Positions 1 through 8,693 of a stretch of DNA of 64,000 nt are shown here, in pieces. Position numbers and translations under genes: made by a program. The notes under the pieces were generated by a model. That model was given only the letters and a program-made list of their open reading frames with translations, had not been told where the DNA came from and searched no databases. The stretch's first letter is position 1. Every line of letters starts with the position of its first letter. Origin of the DNA: Woeseiaceae bacterium (GTDB lineage Bacteria > Pseudomonadota > Gammaproteobacteria > Steroidobacterales > Woeseiaceae); NCBI GenBank assembly GCA_021773135.1, contig JAJFKP010000055.1, positions 1-64,000 of the forward strand, read 5' to 3'.

Positions 1-44
1 GGTCAGCTTCATGCATTATGATTTAGGATTCTTTGACAAAGAGC

Positions 45-67
45 AGGACCGGGTAGAACCCGGTCCT
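45..67. repeat. Perfect 10-bp inverted repeat (hairpin)
   Basis: AGGACCGGGT (45-54) and ACCCGGTCCT (58-67) form a perfect stem around a 3-base loop. No clean T-run follows on either strand, so a classical terminator is not certain. It lies between the tRNA gene and whatever is left of the window. Confidence 0.55.
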
Positions 68-88
68 AATCCCTTCGCCCCGGACAAA

Positions 89-132
89 GTGTTAACTATG
101 TGTCCGGTATAAGGTGTAAACCATGTGGTCGG
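89..132. repeat. Two 19-bp direct repeats, possible insertion-element end
   Basis: GTGTTAACTATGTGTCCGG (89-107) and GTGTAAACCATGTGGTCGG (114-132) match at 15 of 19 positions and sit 25 bp apart. Tandem GTGTwAACyATGTGTCCGG-like motifs resemble, from memory, the multi-site ends of some integrase-type insertion sequences, but no transposase gene is visible. The rest of the element, if any, would lie to the left of the window, or this is a remnant next to the tRNA gene. Confidence 0.4.
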
Positions 133-149
133 AATACACCCAGGGGTAT

Positions 150-224
150 TGGTGGGGCGTGTAGGAGTCGAACCTACGACCAGTCGGTTAAAAGCCGAAT
201 GCTCTACCTCTGAGCTAACGCCCC
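150..224 (-). tRNA. tRNA-Lys (anticodon UUU)
   Basis: Read on the minus strand it begins GGGGCGT and ends ACGCCCC-A-CCA, so the acceptor stem pairs fully and CCA is encoded at 150-152. The D arm GCTC...GAGC, the T arm with GTTCGACTC and an anticodon loop CTTTTAA are all present. The loop gives anticodon TTT (UUU), which reads lysine codons. The length of 75 bases including CCA is normal. It lies downstream of cpoB on the same strand. Confidence 0.96.
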
Positions 225-324
225 ATTCCGGGTCTAATCTGAGATGGCGAAAATGACGGCGGGATGATACCTAACCCCGCATAAATAACAAGAAGTACTG
301 ATTATTCTGGCCTTCCGCCGTGCG

Positions 325-1104
325 TTAACGGCCTTCGTCAAGCATGCGCTTGAGGCGCTGATCGGCAAGCCGGGCCGCGGTCGAATCCGCATATTCATCA
401 CGAACGCGTTGCAGTGCGTCGCGGGCCTCTTCCCAACGCTGCAACTCGTAGTTGCTGTAGCCGATTTTCAGGTAGGCATCCGGCATCTTTCGTGACCTTG
501 GGTAGTCCGACACAACGACCTCAAACTGCTCCAGCGCCACTTCAAACTGGTCCGTAACGTAATAGGATTCGGCGAGCCAATATTGCGCATTATCGGCGAG
601 CTGGCTGGTCGGAAAACTGGCCAGGAACTGCTGGAAAGCCGCACCTGCTTCCGGGTAGCGCTGCTGTTTCAACAATTCGAATGCGGCTTCATAATTTTCT
701 CTGTCTGAGCCACCCGGAACCGGTAGTCCACCGCCCGACGGCGAGACGGCTGCAGTCGAAGCCGGGGTCGACGCTTGCAGATTGCGCTCCAGGTACTGAA
801 TACGGTCGTCCAGGTCACCGTATAAATCGCGTTGGCGACTGAGCGTGCCGTCGGAGTTGTATTCAAGCGATTCGGTGCGCCCACGCAACTCGGAGGTCTG
901 TCGCTGCAGTTCATCCATCTGCACTGTCAGGTCGATAAGGCTGCCGCTTGCGAGGACTCGCTCCAGCGCAACCAGTCGCCTTTCCAGCTCGTTTAGTCTC
1001 ACCGCCATTGGATCCTCAAGAGGCGGTGGCGGGCTTAACAGCTCACAGCCGGCAAGTAGAACGACGGGGGACAGAAAGGCTAATGCATACTTACGAACAG
1101 TCAT
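325..1104 (-). CDS. cpoB: Tol-Pal system protein CpoB (YbgF)
   Basis: CpoB coordinates outer-membrane constriction by Tol-Pal with peptidoglycan synthesis at the division site. The 259-residue product has an N-terminal hydrophobic signal, a coiled-coil trimerisation region (about 35-110), a Pro/Gly/Ser linker and C-terminal TPR repeats (about 135-255, with the YxxA/F...Y.L..A pattern). The signal ends LLAGC, which looks like a lipobox; most CpoB proteins have an ordinary cleaved signal, so this one may be lipid-anchored. The ATG at 1104 is preferred over an in-frame TTG at 1110. It starts 9 bases after pal stops and closes the tol-pal operon. Confidence 0.93.
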   Translation of the reverse strand: MTVRKYALAFLSPVVLLAGCELLSPPPPLEDPMAVRLNELERRLVALERVLASGSLIDLTVQMDELQRQTSELRGRTESLEYNSDGTLSRQRDLYGDLDDRIQYLERNLQASTPASTAAVSPSGGGLPVPGGSDRENYEAAFELLKQQRYPEAGAAFQQFLASFPTSQLADNAQYWLAESYYVTDQFEVALEQFEVVVSDYPRSRKMPDAYLKIGYSNYELQRWEEARDALQRVRDEYADSTAARLADQRLKRMLDEGR

Positions 1105-1113
1105 AAACAATCG

Positions 1114-1641
1114 CTAGTTAATGTATTTGATCTCGACCCGACGATTGAGCTCATAAGATTCCTCGTCGCTACCGAATGCCGCGGGGCGTTCTTCGCCAAA
1201 GCTGACCGTCGAGATCTGATCGGCAGATGCACCCTGAATCAGCAACAAGCTGCGCACAGCCTGTGAGCGACGTTCGCCCAGGCCGATATTGTATTCGCGT
1301 GAGCCCCGCTCGTCCGCATGGCCTTCGAGGCGTATCTGCGCACGGTTGTCGTTGGACAGCGTGGCGGCATGCCGCTGCAGCAGGTCCGAATACTCCGCCC
1401 GGAGAGTCGACTGATCGAAATCAAAATAGATGACCATGGCCAGCTCGTCCATGCCGAAATCATCGGCATCAATGAACTCGCCGTCACCGAGCCCGTCATC
1501 ACCAAAGCTGTCGGTCTGGGTATCAAACGAATCGTCAACCATCGTGCCCGTATCTGCTTCCGGATCCGGCATGGTATTGCCACCACAACCCGTGACCACA
1601 AAAAAGAAAAGTCCCAATGCGATCAATCGATTAAATTTCAT
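1114..1641 (-). CDS. pal: Peptidoglycan-associated lipoprotein Pal
   Basis: Outer-membrane lipoprotein that binds peptidoglycan and is the moving load of the Tol-Pal machine. It has a signal peptide with lipobox VTGC, an acidic Asp/Gly-rich linker (about 20-65) and a C-terminal OmpA-like domain with the diaminopimelate-binding region (EGHADERGSREYN) and the usual GEERP...NRRVEI end. The ATG at 1641 is chosen over 1650 because AGGA lies at proper spacing before it. It is separated from tolB by an AT-rich gap that may hold its own promoter, as pal has in other bacteria. Confidence 0.95.
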   Translation of the reverse strand: MKFNRLIALGLFFFVVTGCGGNTMPDPEADTGTMVDDSFDTQTDSFGDDGLGDGEFIDADDFGMDELAMVIYFDFDQSTLRAEYSDLLQRHAATLSNDNRAQIRLEGHADERGSREYNIGLGERRSQAVRSLLLIQGASADQISTVSFGEERPAAFGSDEESYELNRRVEIKYIN

Positions 1642-1750
1642 TATCTGCATCCTGTTTTGAATATTGCCCTAACGATAAAGACGTTCTGTATAACAAACAA
1701 TAACTTACCATTAGTTATTAAATAAAAACATCAAATAATCTCAGTGTCGT
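1642..1750 (-). promoter_or_regulatory. AT-rich tolB-pal intergenic region with inverted repeat
   Basis: About 100 unusually AT-rich bases separate tolB from pal inside an otherwise tight operon. AATAACT (1699-1705) and AGTTATT (1713-1719) are perfect 7-bp arms. On the minus strand a TTATAC-like -10 box follows. This suggests a weak tolB terminator and/or a pal promoter. The reading is inference from composition and the inverted repeat. Confidence 0.35.
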
Positions 1751-3061
1751 TCAGTAACGCGGAAACGGCGACCATACTGGCTCCCGAACGTCGCCTTGCC
1801 GCGATCCGAGTCGCTGCCTGTAAAGCCCATCCGCGGACACCATTTCCAGCACACCGTTGCGGCCCTCACGGGTTGCGTAAATCAGCGAATCGCTGTTCGG
1901 TGCAAAACTCGGCGATTCATCCTGTTGACCATTGGACACTATAAGAAGCTCCTTATCGTCAAGATCAAGCACACCAATTCGGTAATTTCCCCGATCGAGG
2001 TGTACCAGGGCCAATCTGCTGCCATCCGGCGACAACCTCGGACGTGCATTATAACTGCCTTCAAAGGTTACGCGCTCGGCAGCCCCTCCGTTTGCACTAA
2101 TTCGGTAAACCTGTGGCCCGCCGCTCCTGTCCGACGTGAAATAGATACTCTGACCATCGGGCGACCAGGTTCCTTCTGTGTCAATCGCCCGATTTGTGGT
2201 CAGGCGCGTGAATTGGCGCGTCGCAAGATCAAGAACATTAATATCAAGATTGCCATCGATACCACCCAGTGTGAGCACCAGTTTGCGGCCATCCGGTGAG
2301 AACGAGGGCGCGCCATTAATACCCGCCCGACTGGACGCCTTAATTCGATTGCCGCTGCGCAGGGTCTGAACGTAGATCGTCGACACATCGCCTTCAAAAG
2401 AAACATAAGCAAGCCTGCGGCTGTCCGGCGACCAGGCAGGCGACATGATCGGGTCCCGCGACTCCATTATCGTGAACTGATTCTCGCCGTCCGCATCCGA
2501 CACGACCAGCGTGTACATTCGATCGGCTCCGTCACCCTGCGCCGTCACATAGGCGACTTTTGTGCCAAACACGCCCGGGATGCCGGTCAGTTTCTCGTAA
2601 ATCATGTCAGCGGCACGATGCGCAACCTGGCGCATGTTCCCGAGGCTCGCCGGCATTCGATAACCAATGAGTTGCTCACGCGTGAAAACGTCAAAAGCCT
2701 GGAACTGGACGCTATATGCATTCGCGCCGGTCTGGATAATTTTCCCGATTACAACCGCCTCGACATTGAGAATGCGCCAATCGTCAAAGTCGATATCCAG
2801 CGTGGTGGTCGGCTTCTGCAACATGCCGTCCTCGTCGATAGGCGCGAAGCGGCCGCTGCGGCTCAAGTCCGCTGAGATGATGTCATCGATATCGAACGGC
2901 GCTGTCGCGTCATCGCCTTCCCAACCAAACGGCACGACGGCAACAGGCGCTCTTTTGCCTACATAATCGGTAATGATCACTTCGAGTTGTGCAATGGCGG
3001 CACCTGCGTATGCCAACAGCAACGCAGGGGTGATCAGCCACCGGACAAGCAAATCTTTCAT
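1751..3061 (-). CDS. tolB: Tol-Pal translocation protein TolB
   Basis: Periplasmic protein that shuttles between Pal and TolA and controls Pal mobility. The 436-residue product has a cleavable signal ending near YAGAAIA, an N-terminal TolB_N domain (about 20-160) and a six-bladed WD40-like beta-propeller made of repeats with SPDGRxL/SPDGSxL motifs (about 200-430). The reading frame is open 43 codons further upstream, but that extension overlaps tolA and lacks any family similarity; ATG 3061 gives the normal signal peptide and length. Confidence 0.96.
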   Translation of the reverse strand: MKDLLVRWLITPALLLAYAGAAIAQLEVIITDYVGKRAPVAVVPFGWEGDDATAPFDIDDIISADLSRSGRFAPIDEDGMLQKPTTTLDIDFDDWRILNVEAVVIGKIIQTGANAYSVQFQAFDVFTREQLIGYRMPASLGNMRQVAHRAADMIYEKLTGIPGVFGTKVAYVTAQGDGADRMYTLVVSDADGENQFTIMESRDPIMSPAWSPDSRRLAYVSFEGDVSTIYVQTLRSGNRIKASSRAGINGAPSFSPDGRKLVLTLGGIDGNLDINVLDLATRQFTRLTTNRAIDTEGTWSPDGQSIYFTSDRSGGPQVYRISANGGAAERVTFEGSYNARPRLSPDGSRLALVHLDRGNYRIGVLDLDDKELLIVSNGQQDESPSFAPNSDSLIYATREGRNGVLEMVSADGLYRQRLGSRQGDVREPVWSPFPRY

Positions 3062-3092
3062 GATTTTGGCCCAAGCCTTTCCAGAGGTGCCC

Positions 3093-3950
3093 TTATTGTT
3101 CAGGTTTGAACACGATCTGCAAGTCCCGCTCGAAAATATTGGGGTTATCGGGCGACGGCAATGGCGACGCCTTGTTGACAGCTGCTTCAATTGCGCGCTC
3201 TACGACAGCGTCTCCGTTGCAGCGCCCCACCCTGACATCAACGACCCTGCCGCCGGGTAGCTGTCGCACGTTGACGACACATTCAAGCCCCGTTGCAGGT
3301 GCCGATGCCGGCAGTACAAAATTGCGCGTGATTTTCTGCTGAATCGCATACTGCCAGCGAGTAACGTCGTCGGCCTGCATTCTCGCCAATCTTTGCGCCT
3401 CGGCGTCTATCTCTGCCTGCCGCAGGCGCTGACGTTCCGCCGCTTCGGCCTCTTGCCGCTGCCGCTCATTTTCCAGTCGCTGGCGTTCGAGGTCATCCTG
3501 GCGCTTTTGCTCCGCCAACTGGCGTTCACGTTCGACCTCCGCCTCCGCGCGGTCCCTGCGTTCCTGCTCTTCCTGCTCCCGGCGCTGACGATCACGTTCC
3601 TGCTGTTCCCGAATGCGGTCCTGCTCCGCCTGCAGATCAGCCTGCCGTTTCGCCTCTTCCTGACGCAGCCGGTCCTGTTCGCTCGTATCAGGCTCCGGTT
3701 CAGGCTCAGGTGCGGGCTCCGGCTCAGGTTCTGGTTCTGGCTCCGGCAACTCGGCCGGTAGTTCCTCTGCGATCACCAGTGGCGCCTCTGGCAGCTCATC
3801 CGCCGCGACCAGCGTGGCGTTAATAGCAAGCGGCACGACCGGAAATTCGCGACTGCGAAAATCAAACGCGAAGACGAGACTCGCCGCAACCGCGACGTGG
3901 AAAATCGCGGCCATGGTTACGGGAATAACGTTGTGTTTATCGCGTATCAC
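3093..3950 (-). CDS. tolA: Cell envelope protein TolA
   Basis: Inner-membrane protein that spans the periplasm and links the TolQR proton motor to TolB and Pal. It has one N-terminal transmembrane helix (about 10-30), a Glu-Pro repeat region (about 68-90), a long charged Arg/Glu/Gln-rich helix (about 90-200, domain II) and a C-terminal globular domain (about 205-285) with the conserved Cys pair seen in TolA (ECVV...GRCN). At 285 residues domain II is shorter than in E. coli. Translation starts at a GTG at 3950, 12 bases after tolR ends. Confidence 0.93.
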   Translation of the reverse strand: MIRDKHNVIPVTMAAIFHVAVAASLVFAFDFRSREFPVVPLAINATLVAADELPEAPLVIAEELPAELPEPEPEPEPEPAPEPEPEPDTSEQDRLRQEEAKRQADLQAEQDRIREQQERDRQRREQEEQERRDRAEAEVERERQLAEQKRQDDLERQRLENERQRQEAEAAERQRLRQAEIDAEAQRLARMQADDVTRWQYAIQQKITRNFVLPASAPATGLECVVNVRQLPGGRVVDVRVGRCNGDAVVERAIEAAVNKASPLPSPDNPNIFERDLQIVFKPEQ

Positions 3951-3962
3951 GAAATCTACGAA

Positions 3963-4406
3963 CTATTCCGGAACCGGGTACGTATCCAGCGGATCAGTGA
4001 CGAAGCCAACTGTCTCCGCGCCACCCTGTTGCAACAGAACCATCGCACCGACGACAATGCCGTAGGGCACGGCCCGATCCGCTTTCACCAGGATAGGCGT
4101 GTCTGGACTGGCGTCGAGGACCCGCGCAGTCTGGGCAATGATCTCCTTGCCGCCGACCGGATTTTCCTCGTCATCGCCAACATTCAAATACAGGTTTCCG
4201 GCTGCATCAACGCTCAGCACAAAAGGTACATTGCTGGCACTGTCCTCTATCGGTTCCGCACCCGTCTTGGGCAGCTCCACCTCGATGCCCTGAGTCAGGA
4301 GTGGCGCGGTCACCATGAAAATGATCAAAAGCACGAGCATTACATCGATGTAGGGCACGACGTTGATTTCGCCCATCAATTTTCGTTTTCTCAGGGCCGA
4401 TGCCAT
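3963..4406 (-). CDS. tolR: Tol-Pal motor protein TolR
   Basis: TolR and TolQ form the proton channel that energises TolA. The 147-residue protein has one transmembrane helix with the functional aspartate in YIDVMLVLLIIFMV (about 17-30), followed by a periplasmic ExbD/TolR domain. The gene starts at ATG 4406, one base after the tolQ stop codon, which suggests translational coupling. A longer upstream reading runs into tolQ and is rejected. Confidence 0.95.
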   Translation of the reverse strand: MASALRKRKLMGEINVVPYIDVMLVLLIIFMVTAPLLTQGIEVELPKTGAEPIEDSASNVPFVLSVDAAGNLYLNVGDDEENPVGGKEIIAQTARVLDASPDTPILVKADRAVPYGIVVGAMVLLQQGGAETVGFVTDPLDTYPVPE

Positions 4407-4407
4407 C

Positions 4408-5097
4408 TCAACTTCCCTCCGGACGCCTGCGCGCATGTCGTTGCAGGATGCTGGAAAATTCTTCCGTGAAGCCGTCATAGCGAATTTCCAGACGTACCAC
4501 TTTGTCTGCATAGCGGTTGTAGGCAATCACAGCGGGAATAGCGGCGAACAGTCCCATTGCTGTCGCAATGAGGGCCTCCGAGATCGGTGCCGCGACGACC
4601 GCGAGCGTGACCGTGGGCATGCTGCCGAATTGCATGAACGCATTCATAATTCCCCATACGGTTCCAAACAGGCCAACGTAAGGACTGGTTGAACCGATAG
4701 TGGCCAGTGTTGCGAGACTCTGTTCGAGTCGATCAACTTCGCGCATCTGGGAGACCCGCATTGCACGTCGACACTCGTCGACGATTTTGTCCTGCTGCAC
4801 GTCGCCCTGTTGTGTCAGTCGATTGAATTCACGAAATCCGGCTTCGAAAATACTGGCCATCCCCTGGCTGCCGCCTTTCTGCCTGCTGGCACTGCGAAAC
4901 AGCGTATTGAGGTCACCGCCAGACCAGAACGCTGTTTCGAATTCATCAGAAGCCGCTTTGGTGCGTCGAATCAGTCTTCGTTTCGTGAAAATAATGCTCC
5001 AGGACATGAATGATGCACCGAGTAACAGCAACATCACGAGTTGGACAGGAATGCTGGCATCAAAAATCAGCGCCAGAACGGACGTATCAGTCGTCAT
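4408..5097 (-). CDS. tolQ: Tol-Pal motor protein TolQ
   Basis: Polytopic inner-membrane stator component of the ExbB/TolQ/MotA family. The 229-residue product has three hydrophobic segments (about 15-38, 130-160, 170-195) and the family motif around SPYVGLFGTVWGIMNAF and EALIATAMGLFAAIPAV. ATG 5097 gives the standard N-terminus; the frame is open further upstream into ybgC. Its start overlaps the last 11 bases of ybgC, the usual arrangement of this operon. Confidence 0.96.
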   Translation of the reverse strand: MTTDTSVLALIFDASIPVQLVMLLLLGASFMSWSIIFTKRRLIRRTKAASDEFETAFWSGGDLNTLFRSASRQKGGSQGMASIFEAGFREFNRLTQQGDVQQDKIVDECRRAMRVSQMREVDRLEQSLATLATIGSTSPYVGLFGTVWGIMNAFMQFGSMPTVTLAVVAAPISEALIATAMGLFAAIPAVIAYNRYADKVVRLEIRYDGFTEEFSSILQRHARRRPEGS

Positions 5098-5518
5098 GTT
5101 TTTGGTCCTTAAATATTTGTGCAGGCACCCGAAGCGGTTTCTGCGTGTCGGCGTTGACGTAGGCTGCCTTCGTCTTGCCCCGACACAGCAACTCACCGTC
5201 AAGGCTGTTTCGATAAATATTCTGTTCGATCAGGAAAGTCGCACGAGTTAATTCGACAAGTCGGGCGGTCGCGACGAGCTGATCGTTAAATTTGGCGGGC
5301 CTCAGGAACTCGGCATCGGTCTCGATCACCACAAAATATCTCCGCTCTTCATTAAGCAGTACATCCTGTTCGACACCAAGATCGCGCAACCATTCCGTTC
5401 GGGCGCGCTCCATGAACTTGAAATAGTTCGCAAAATAGACCAGACCCTGAGCATCAGTGTCCTCATAGTAGACTCGTATTGGCCACGCAAACGGCGGATG
5501 ATTTGATTGGTTGCCCAA
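5087..5518 (-). CDS. ybgC: Tol-Pal-associated acyl-CoA thioesterase YbgC
   Basis: Hotdog-fold thioesterase of 143 residues. The YbgC/4-HBA-CoA thioesterase signature is clear: RVYYEDTDAQGLVYFANYFKF, with the catalytic Asp in DTDAxG. YbgC proteins hydrolyse acyl-CoA or acyl-ACP and have been linked to phospholipid metabolism. It begins 17 bases after the ruvB stop and its end overlaps tolQ, so it links the ruv and tol gene groups on one strand. Confidence 0.95.
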   Translation of the reverse strand: MGNQSNHPPFAWPIRVYYEDTDAQGLVYFANYFKFMERARTEWLRDLGVEQDVLLNEERRYFVVIETDAEFLRPAKFNDQLVATARLVELTRATFLIEQNIYRNSLDGELLCRGKTKAAYVNADTQKPLRVPAQIFKDQKHDD

Positions 5519-5535
5519 AATTCGATCCGAGTCAG

Positions 5536-6585
5536 TCAGTTGCCGTCAAACAGCGGCAATTCGGGAGTTGGTTCTCTCGCAGGCGGTGTCAGGCCAAAAT
5601 GCAGGTAAGCGTTGCTGGTAGCAACCCTGCCGCGTGCGGTCCGCATCATGAATCCCTGCTGTATCAGGTAGGGTTCCAGCACATCCTCGATGGTGCCGCG
5701 TTCCTCACCCACCGCCGCGGATAGTGATTCGATACCCACTGGTCCACCGTCAAATTTCTCGATAATAGTCTGCAACAGCCGTCGGTCCATGGAATCGAAG
5801 CCGTTCGGGTCGACATCGAGCATGTCCATCGCACTCACAGCAACGGCTTCGCTCACGATGCCGTCCGCTTCCACTTCGGCATAGTCCCGGACCCTGCGCA
5901 ACAGGCGATTCACTATTCGCGGTGTACCGCGAGCGCGACTGGCAATTTGCCTGGCGCCCTCTTCTTCCACCATCAAATTCAGGATACCGGCCGAGCGATG
6001 CGCAATAGCCCGCAGTTCAATTTCGGAATAAAACTCGAGCCGTTGAACGATGCCAAATCTATCCCGCAGCGGAGATGTCAGTAGTCCTGCCCGGGTCGTT
6101 GCACCAACGAGCGTAAAAGGCGGCAAATCAAGCTTGATCGAGCGTGCGGCCGGGCCTTCGCCGATCATGATATCAAGCTGAAAATCCTCCATCGCCGGAT
6201 ACAGGACCTCCTCAACGACCGGACTGAGTCGATGAATCTCATCCACGAACAGAACATCATTGGGCTCAAGATTCGTGAGAATGGCAGCGAGATCTCCGGG
6301 TCGTTCAAGCACCGGACCAGATGTCTGGCGCAAATTCACACCCATTTCGTTAGCGACAATATGCGCTAATGTCGTCTTGCCCAGACCTGGCGGTCCGAAT
6401 ATCAAAACGTGATCAAGCGCCTCGGTGCGATTCCTGGCCGCAGTAATAAAGATATTCATTTGACGCTTGACGGTGGGCTGCCCTACGTAGTCTGCCAGGC
6501 GCTTGGGGCGAATGGCGCGATCAAATGCCGGCTCATCGTCCCGCGGCTCGCCACTACCGAGACGATCATGTTCGATACGGCTCAT
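5536..6585 (-). CDS. ruvB: Holliday junction branch migration helicase RuvB
   Basis: AAA+ ATPase that drives branch migration with RuvA. Walker A is GPPGLGKTT (about 65-73) and Walker B is DEIHRL; sensor and arginine-finger regions ([18 protein letters not shown]) follow, then a C-terminal winged helix with RTARGRVAT. The 349-residue length is normal. It lies 49 bases after ruvA; ruvC, ruvA and ruvB are colinear and close together. Confidence 0.97.
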   Translation of the reverse strand: MSRIEHDRLGSGEPRDDEPAFDRAIRPKRLADYVGQPTVKRQMNIFITAARNRTEALDHVLIFGPPGLGKTTLAHIVANEMGVNLRQTSGPVLERPGDLAAILTNLEPNDVLFVDEIHRLSPVVEEVLYPAMEDFQLDIMIGEGPAARSIKLDLPPFTLVGATTRAGLLTSPLRDRFGIVQRLEFYSEIELRAIAHRSAGILNLMVEEEGARQIASRARGTPRIVNRLLRRVRDYAEVEADGIVSEAVAVSAMDMLDVDPNGFDSMDRRLLQTIIEKFDGGPVGIESLSAAVGEERGTIEDVLEPYLIQQGFMMRTARGRVATSNAYLHFGLTPPAREPTPELPLFDGN

Positions 6586-6634
6586 TAGGCACCCACTTTC
6601 TTATGTAATTTCATGTGTAAGCTCGATTCCCGGC

Positions 6635-7225
6635 CTAGCTGGCGACCTGGCGTAGTGCGAGTCGAATGATGTCCTCAGCCGACTTGTCTTTGATATCGAT
6701 CTGCCCCAGCAGGCGCTGTACTTCTGCAGGTTTGTAGCCCAGTGATACCAGTGCATCCATCGCCTCACTCTTGGCATCGCCTGCCACGTGAAGCTTGCCA
6801 TCAAGTGCCACTTTCGCAGAGTTGTTATCAAGCTTGTCGCGCAATTCTATGATCAGTCGCTCTGCCGTTTTCTTGCCGACACCGGGAATCTTGACCAGTG
6901 TCGCCGTATCTTCGCGCTGAACGCAGCGGGCGAAATCTGCAGCCGTCATTGCCGAAAGAATCGCCAAGCCCATTTTGGCACCGACACCGCTGACTTTTAA
7001 CAACGTGCGAAACAATAGTCGCTCGTCTTCACGCACAAACCCGAACAACAGATGTGCGTCGTCACGCACCAGCAAGTGAGTATGAATAAAAATGTCTTGG
7101 CCAATCGCTGGCAGCTCAAGATAGGTCGACATCGGCGTTTCGACTTCGTAACCAACACCGCCACATTCAACAATCACAATCGGCGCCTGCTTTGCCGCCA
7201 GGCGACCTTGGAGGGAACCGATCAT
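6635..7225 (-). CDS. ruvA: Holliday junction binding protein RuvA
   Basis: Tetrameric protein that holds the four-way junction and loads RuvB. MIGSLQGRL starts an N-terminal OB-fold domain, two helix-hairpin-helix motifs follow (LLKVSGVGAKMGLAIL and LVKIPGVGKKTAERLI), and the C-terminal UBA-like domain III (about 150-196) contacts RuvB. Length is normal at 196 residues. It lies 46 bases after ruvC and before ruvB. Confidence 0.97.
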   Translation of the reverse strand: MIGSLQGRLAAKQAPIVIVECGGVGYEVETPMSTYLELPAIGQDIFIHTHLLVRDDAHLLFGFVREDERLLFRTLLKVSGVGAKMGLAILSAMTAADFARCVQREDTATLVKIPGVGKKTAERLIIELRDKLDNNSAKVALDGKLHVAGDAKSEAMDALVSLGYKPAEVQRLLGQIDIKDKSAEDIIRLALRQVAS

Positions 7226-7271
7226 CTTGCCGCACCACGATTAACAACAAGATCAATCGGCAACCGTGCCA

Positions 7272-7793
7272 TTACTTCAATCCCGCGATGGCAGCTGCAT
7301 TGCCAAGCGCACGCCGCAGCAATCGCTGGTTCGCGTGACACAACGCTGCAGCGAGGGCATCGGCCGCGTCTGGCGAAGGAGCTCCATCGAGCGCCAGCAT
7401 GTGCCTGATCATGTGCTGAATCTGTTCTTTCGTTGCCGCCCCGGATCCAACCACAGCCTGTTTGATTTCACGTGGCGCATACTCGAAAACCTGCACTTCC
7501 TCAGAAAACGTTGCACAGATTGCAGCCGACCGCGCATGCCCGAGTTTCAGGGCACTGCCCGCATTCTTGTGCATGAACACACTTTCGACTGCGACCACAT
7601 CGGGTCGGTATTCGGCAACAATCTCGCCAACCGCCTGAAATATCATTTTCAGGCGATCGGGAAACCCGCCTTCGATGCTGTTAATTGACCCGCTGGCGAC
7701 ATAGCTTGCCTTGTCGCCGTTACAATCAAGTACTCCGAACCCCGTCAATCGCGAGCCGGGATCAATGCCGAGAATCCGCAGGCGATTACTCAA
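7272..7793 (-). CDS. ruvC: Crossover junction endodeoxyribonuclease RuvC
   Basis: Dimeric resolvase that cuts Holliday junctions. The RNase H-like catalytic acids are visible in GIDPGS near the N-terminus, VAVES in the middle and SPDAADALAAALCH near the C-terminus. The 173-residue length is standard. Translation appears to begin at a TTG (7793), since no ATG is better placed before the conserved RILGIDPG. It follows yebC by 8 bases. Confidence 0.96.
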   Translation of the reverse strand: MSNRLRILGIDPGSRLTGFGVLDCNGDKASYVASGSINSIEGGFPDRLKMIFQAVGEIVAEYRPDVVAVESVFMHKNAGSALKLGHARSAAICATFSEEVQVFEYAPREIKQAVVGSGAATKEQIQHMIRHMLALDGAPSPDAADALAAALCHANQRLLRRALGNAAAIAGLK

Positions 7794-7801
7794 GTATCAC
7801 C

Positions 7802-8545
7802 TCAGAGTTCCGCCAGGACCGCATCCGAAATATCAGCGTTGCTATAAACATTCTGCACGTCGTCCAGGTCCTCCAGCATCTCCAGCATCTTGATCATCGA
7901 ACTGGCCGTCTGCAATTCGAGTTCGGTACTGTTCGATGCACGCATCGTCAGCTCCGCATTATCGGGGTCAAACCCGGCCGACCGCATCGCATCCCGAACG
8001 GTCTCAAACTCGGCCGGCTCTGTCAGGACTTCGATGGACTTGTCAGAATCGACCACGACATCCTCAGCGCCCGCGTCAATAGCCGCTTCCATGATCGCGT
8101 CCTCGTCGCTGCCAGCCGGGTAGCTCAGCGTGCCAACGTGCTGGAACATGTATCCAACCGAACCATCGGCGCCAAGATTGCCACCAAATTTTGTAAACGC
8201 GTGGCGAACCTCGGCGACAGTCCGATTCTTGTTGTCTGTCATGCAATCGACCATGACGGCCGTACCGCCAGGACCATAACCTTCGTAGCGAATTTCCATG
8301 AAATCCGCCCCATCGAGATCGCCGCTGCCTTTCTTGATGGCTCGTTCAATATTGTCTTTTGGCATGCTCTTGGCTTTAGCTTTATCGACCGCCAGCCTGA
8401 GGCGCGGATTCGAATCCATATCGCCACCGCCCATTCGCGCAGCCACCGTGATCTCACGAATCAATTTCGTGAATAACTTGCCACGCTTCTTGTCCTGCGC
8501 ACCCTTGCGGTGCTGAATGTTAGCCCACTTGCTGTGTCCCGCCAT
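7802..8545 (-). CDS. yebC: YebC/PmpR family regulator or translation factor
   Basis: 247-residue protein with the invariant N-terminus [23 protein letters not shown] and three-domain organisation of the family. Members have been described both as DNA-binding regulators and as factors that relieve ribosome stalling, so the cellular role is left open. The start at 8545 is fixed by this N-terminus. It is the first gene of the yebC-ruvCAB run, with a divergent promoter region towards relA (8546-8693). Confidence 0.95.
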   Translation of the reverse strand: MAGHSKWANIQHRKGAQDKKRGKLFTKLIREITVAARMGGGDMDSNPRLRLAVDKAKAKSMPKDNIERAIKKGSGDLDGADFMEIRYEGYGPGGTAVMVDCMTDNKNRTVAEVRHAFTKFGGNLGADGSVGYMFQHVGTLSYPAGSDEDAIMEAAIDAGAEDVVVDSDKSIEVLTEPAEFETVRDAMRSAGFDPDNAELTMRASNSTELELQTASSMIKMLEMLEDLDDVQNVYSNADISDAVLAEL

Positions 8546-8693
8546 TTGCTGAAATGCCCTGCTTCGTGTGTCACACAACGGGTTACGCAAACGACGCCTA
8601 TGGCGTGCTTCACCAGATTGTCATGTGCGGCCCAAACCCGGAGCGTATGATAACGGTTATGAACTGACTGCACACCACCTATAGCCCTGCCAA

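Noticed and set aside
3062-3190. Longer TolB starting at 3190
   Set aside because: It would overlap tolA by almost 100 bases and bury the signal peptide.
3393-3761. 122-residue Leu/Phe/Arg-rich frame opposite tolA
   Set aside because: It is the antisense image of the repetitive Glu/Arg/Gln helix of TolA.
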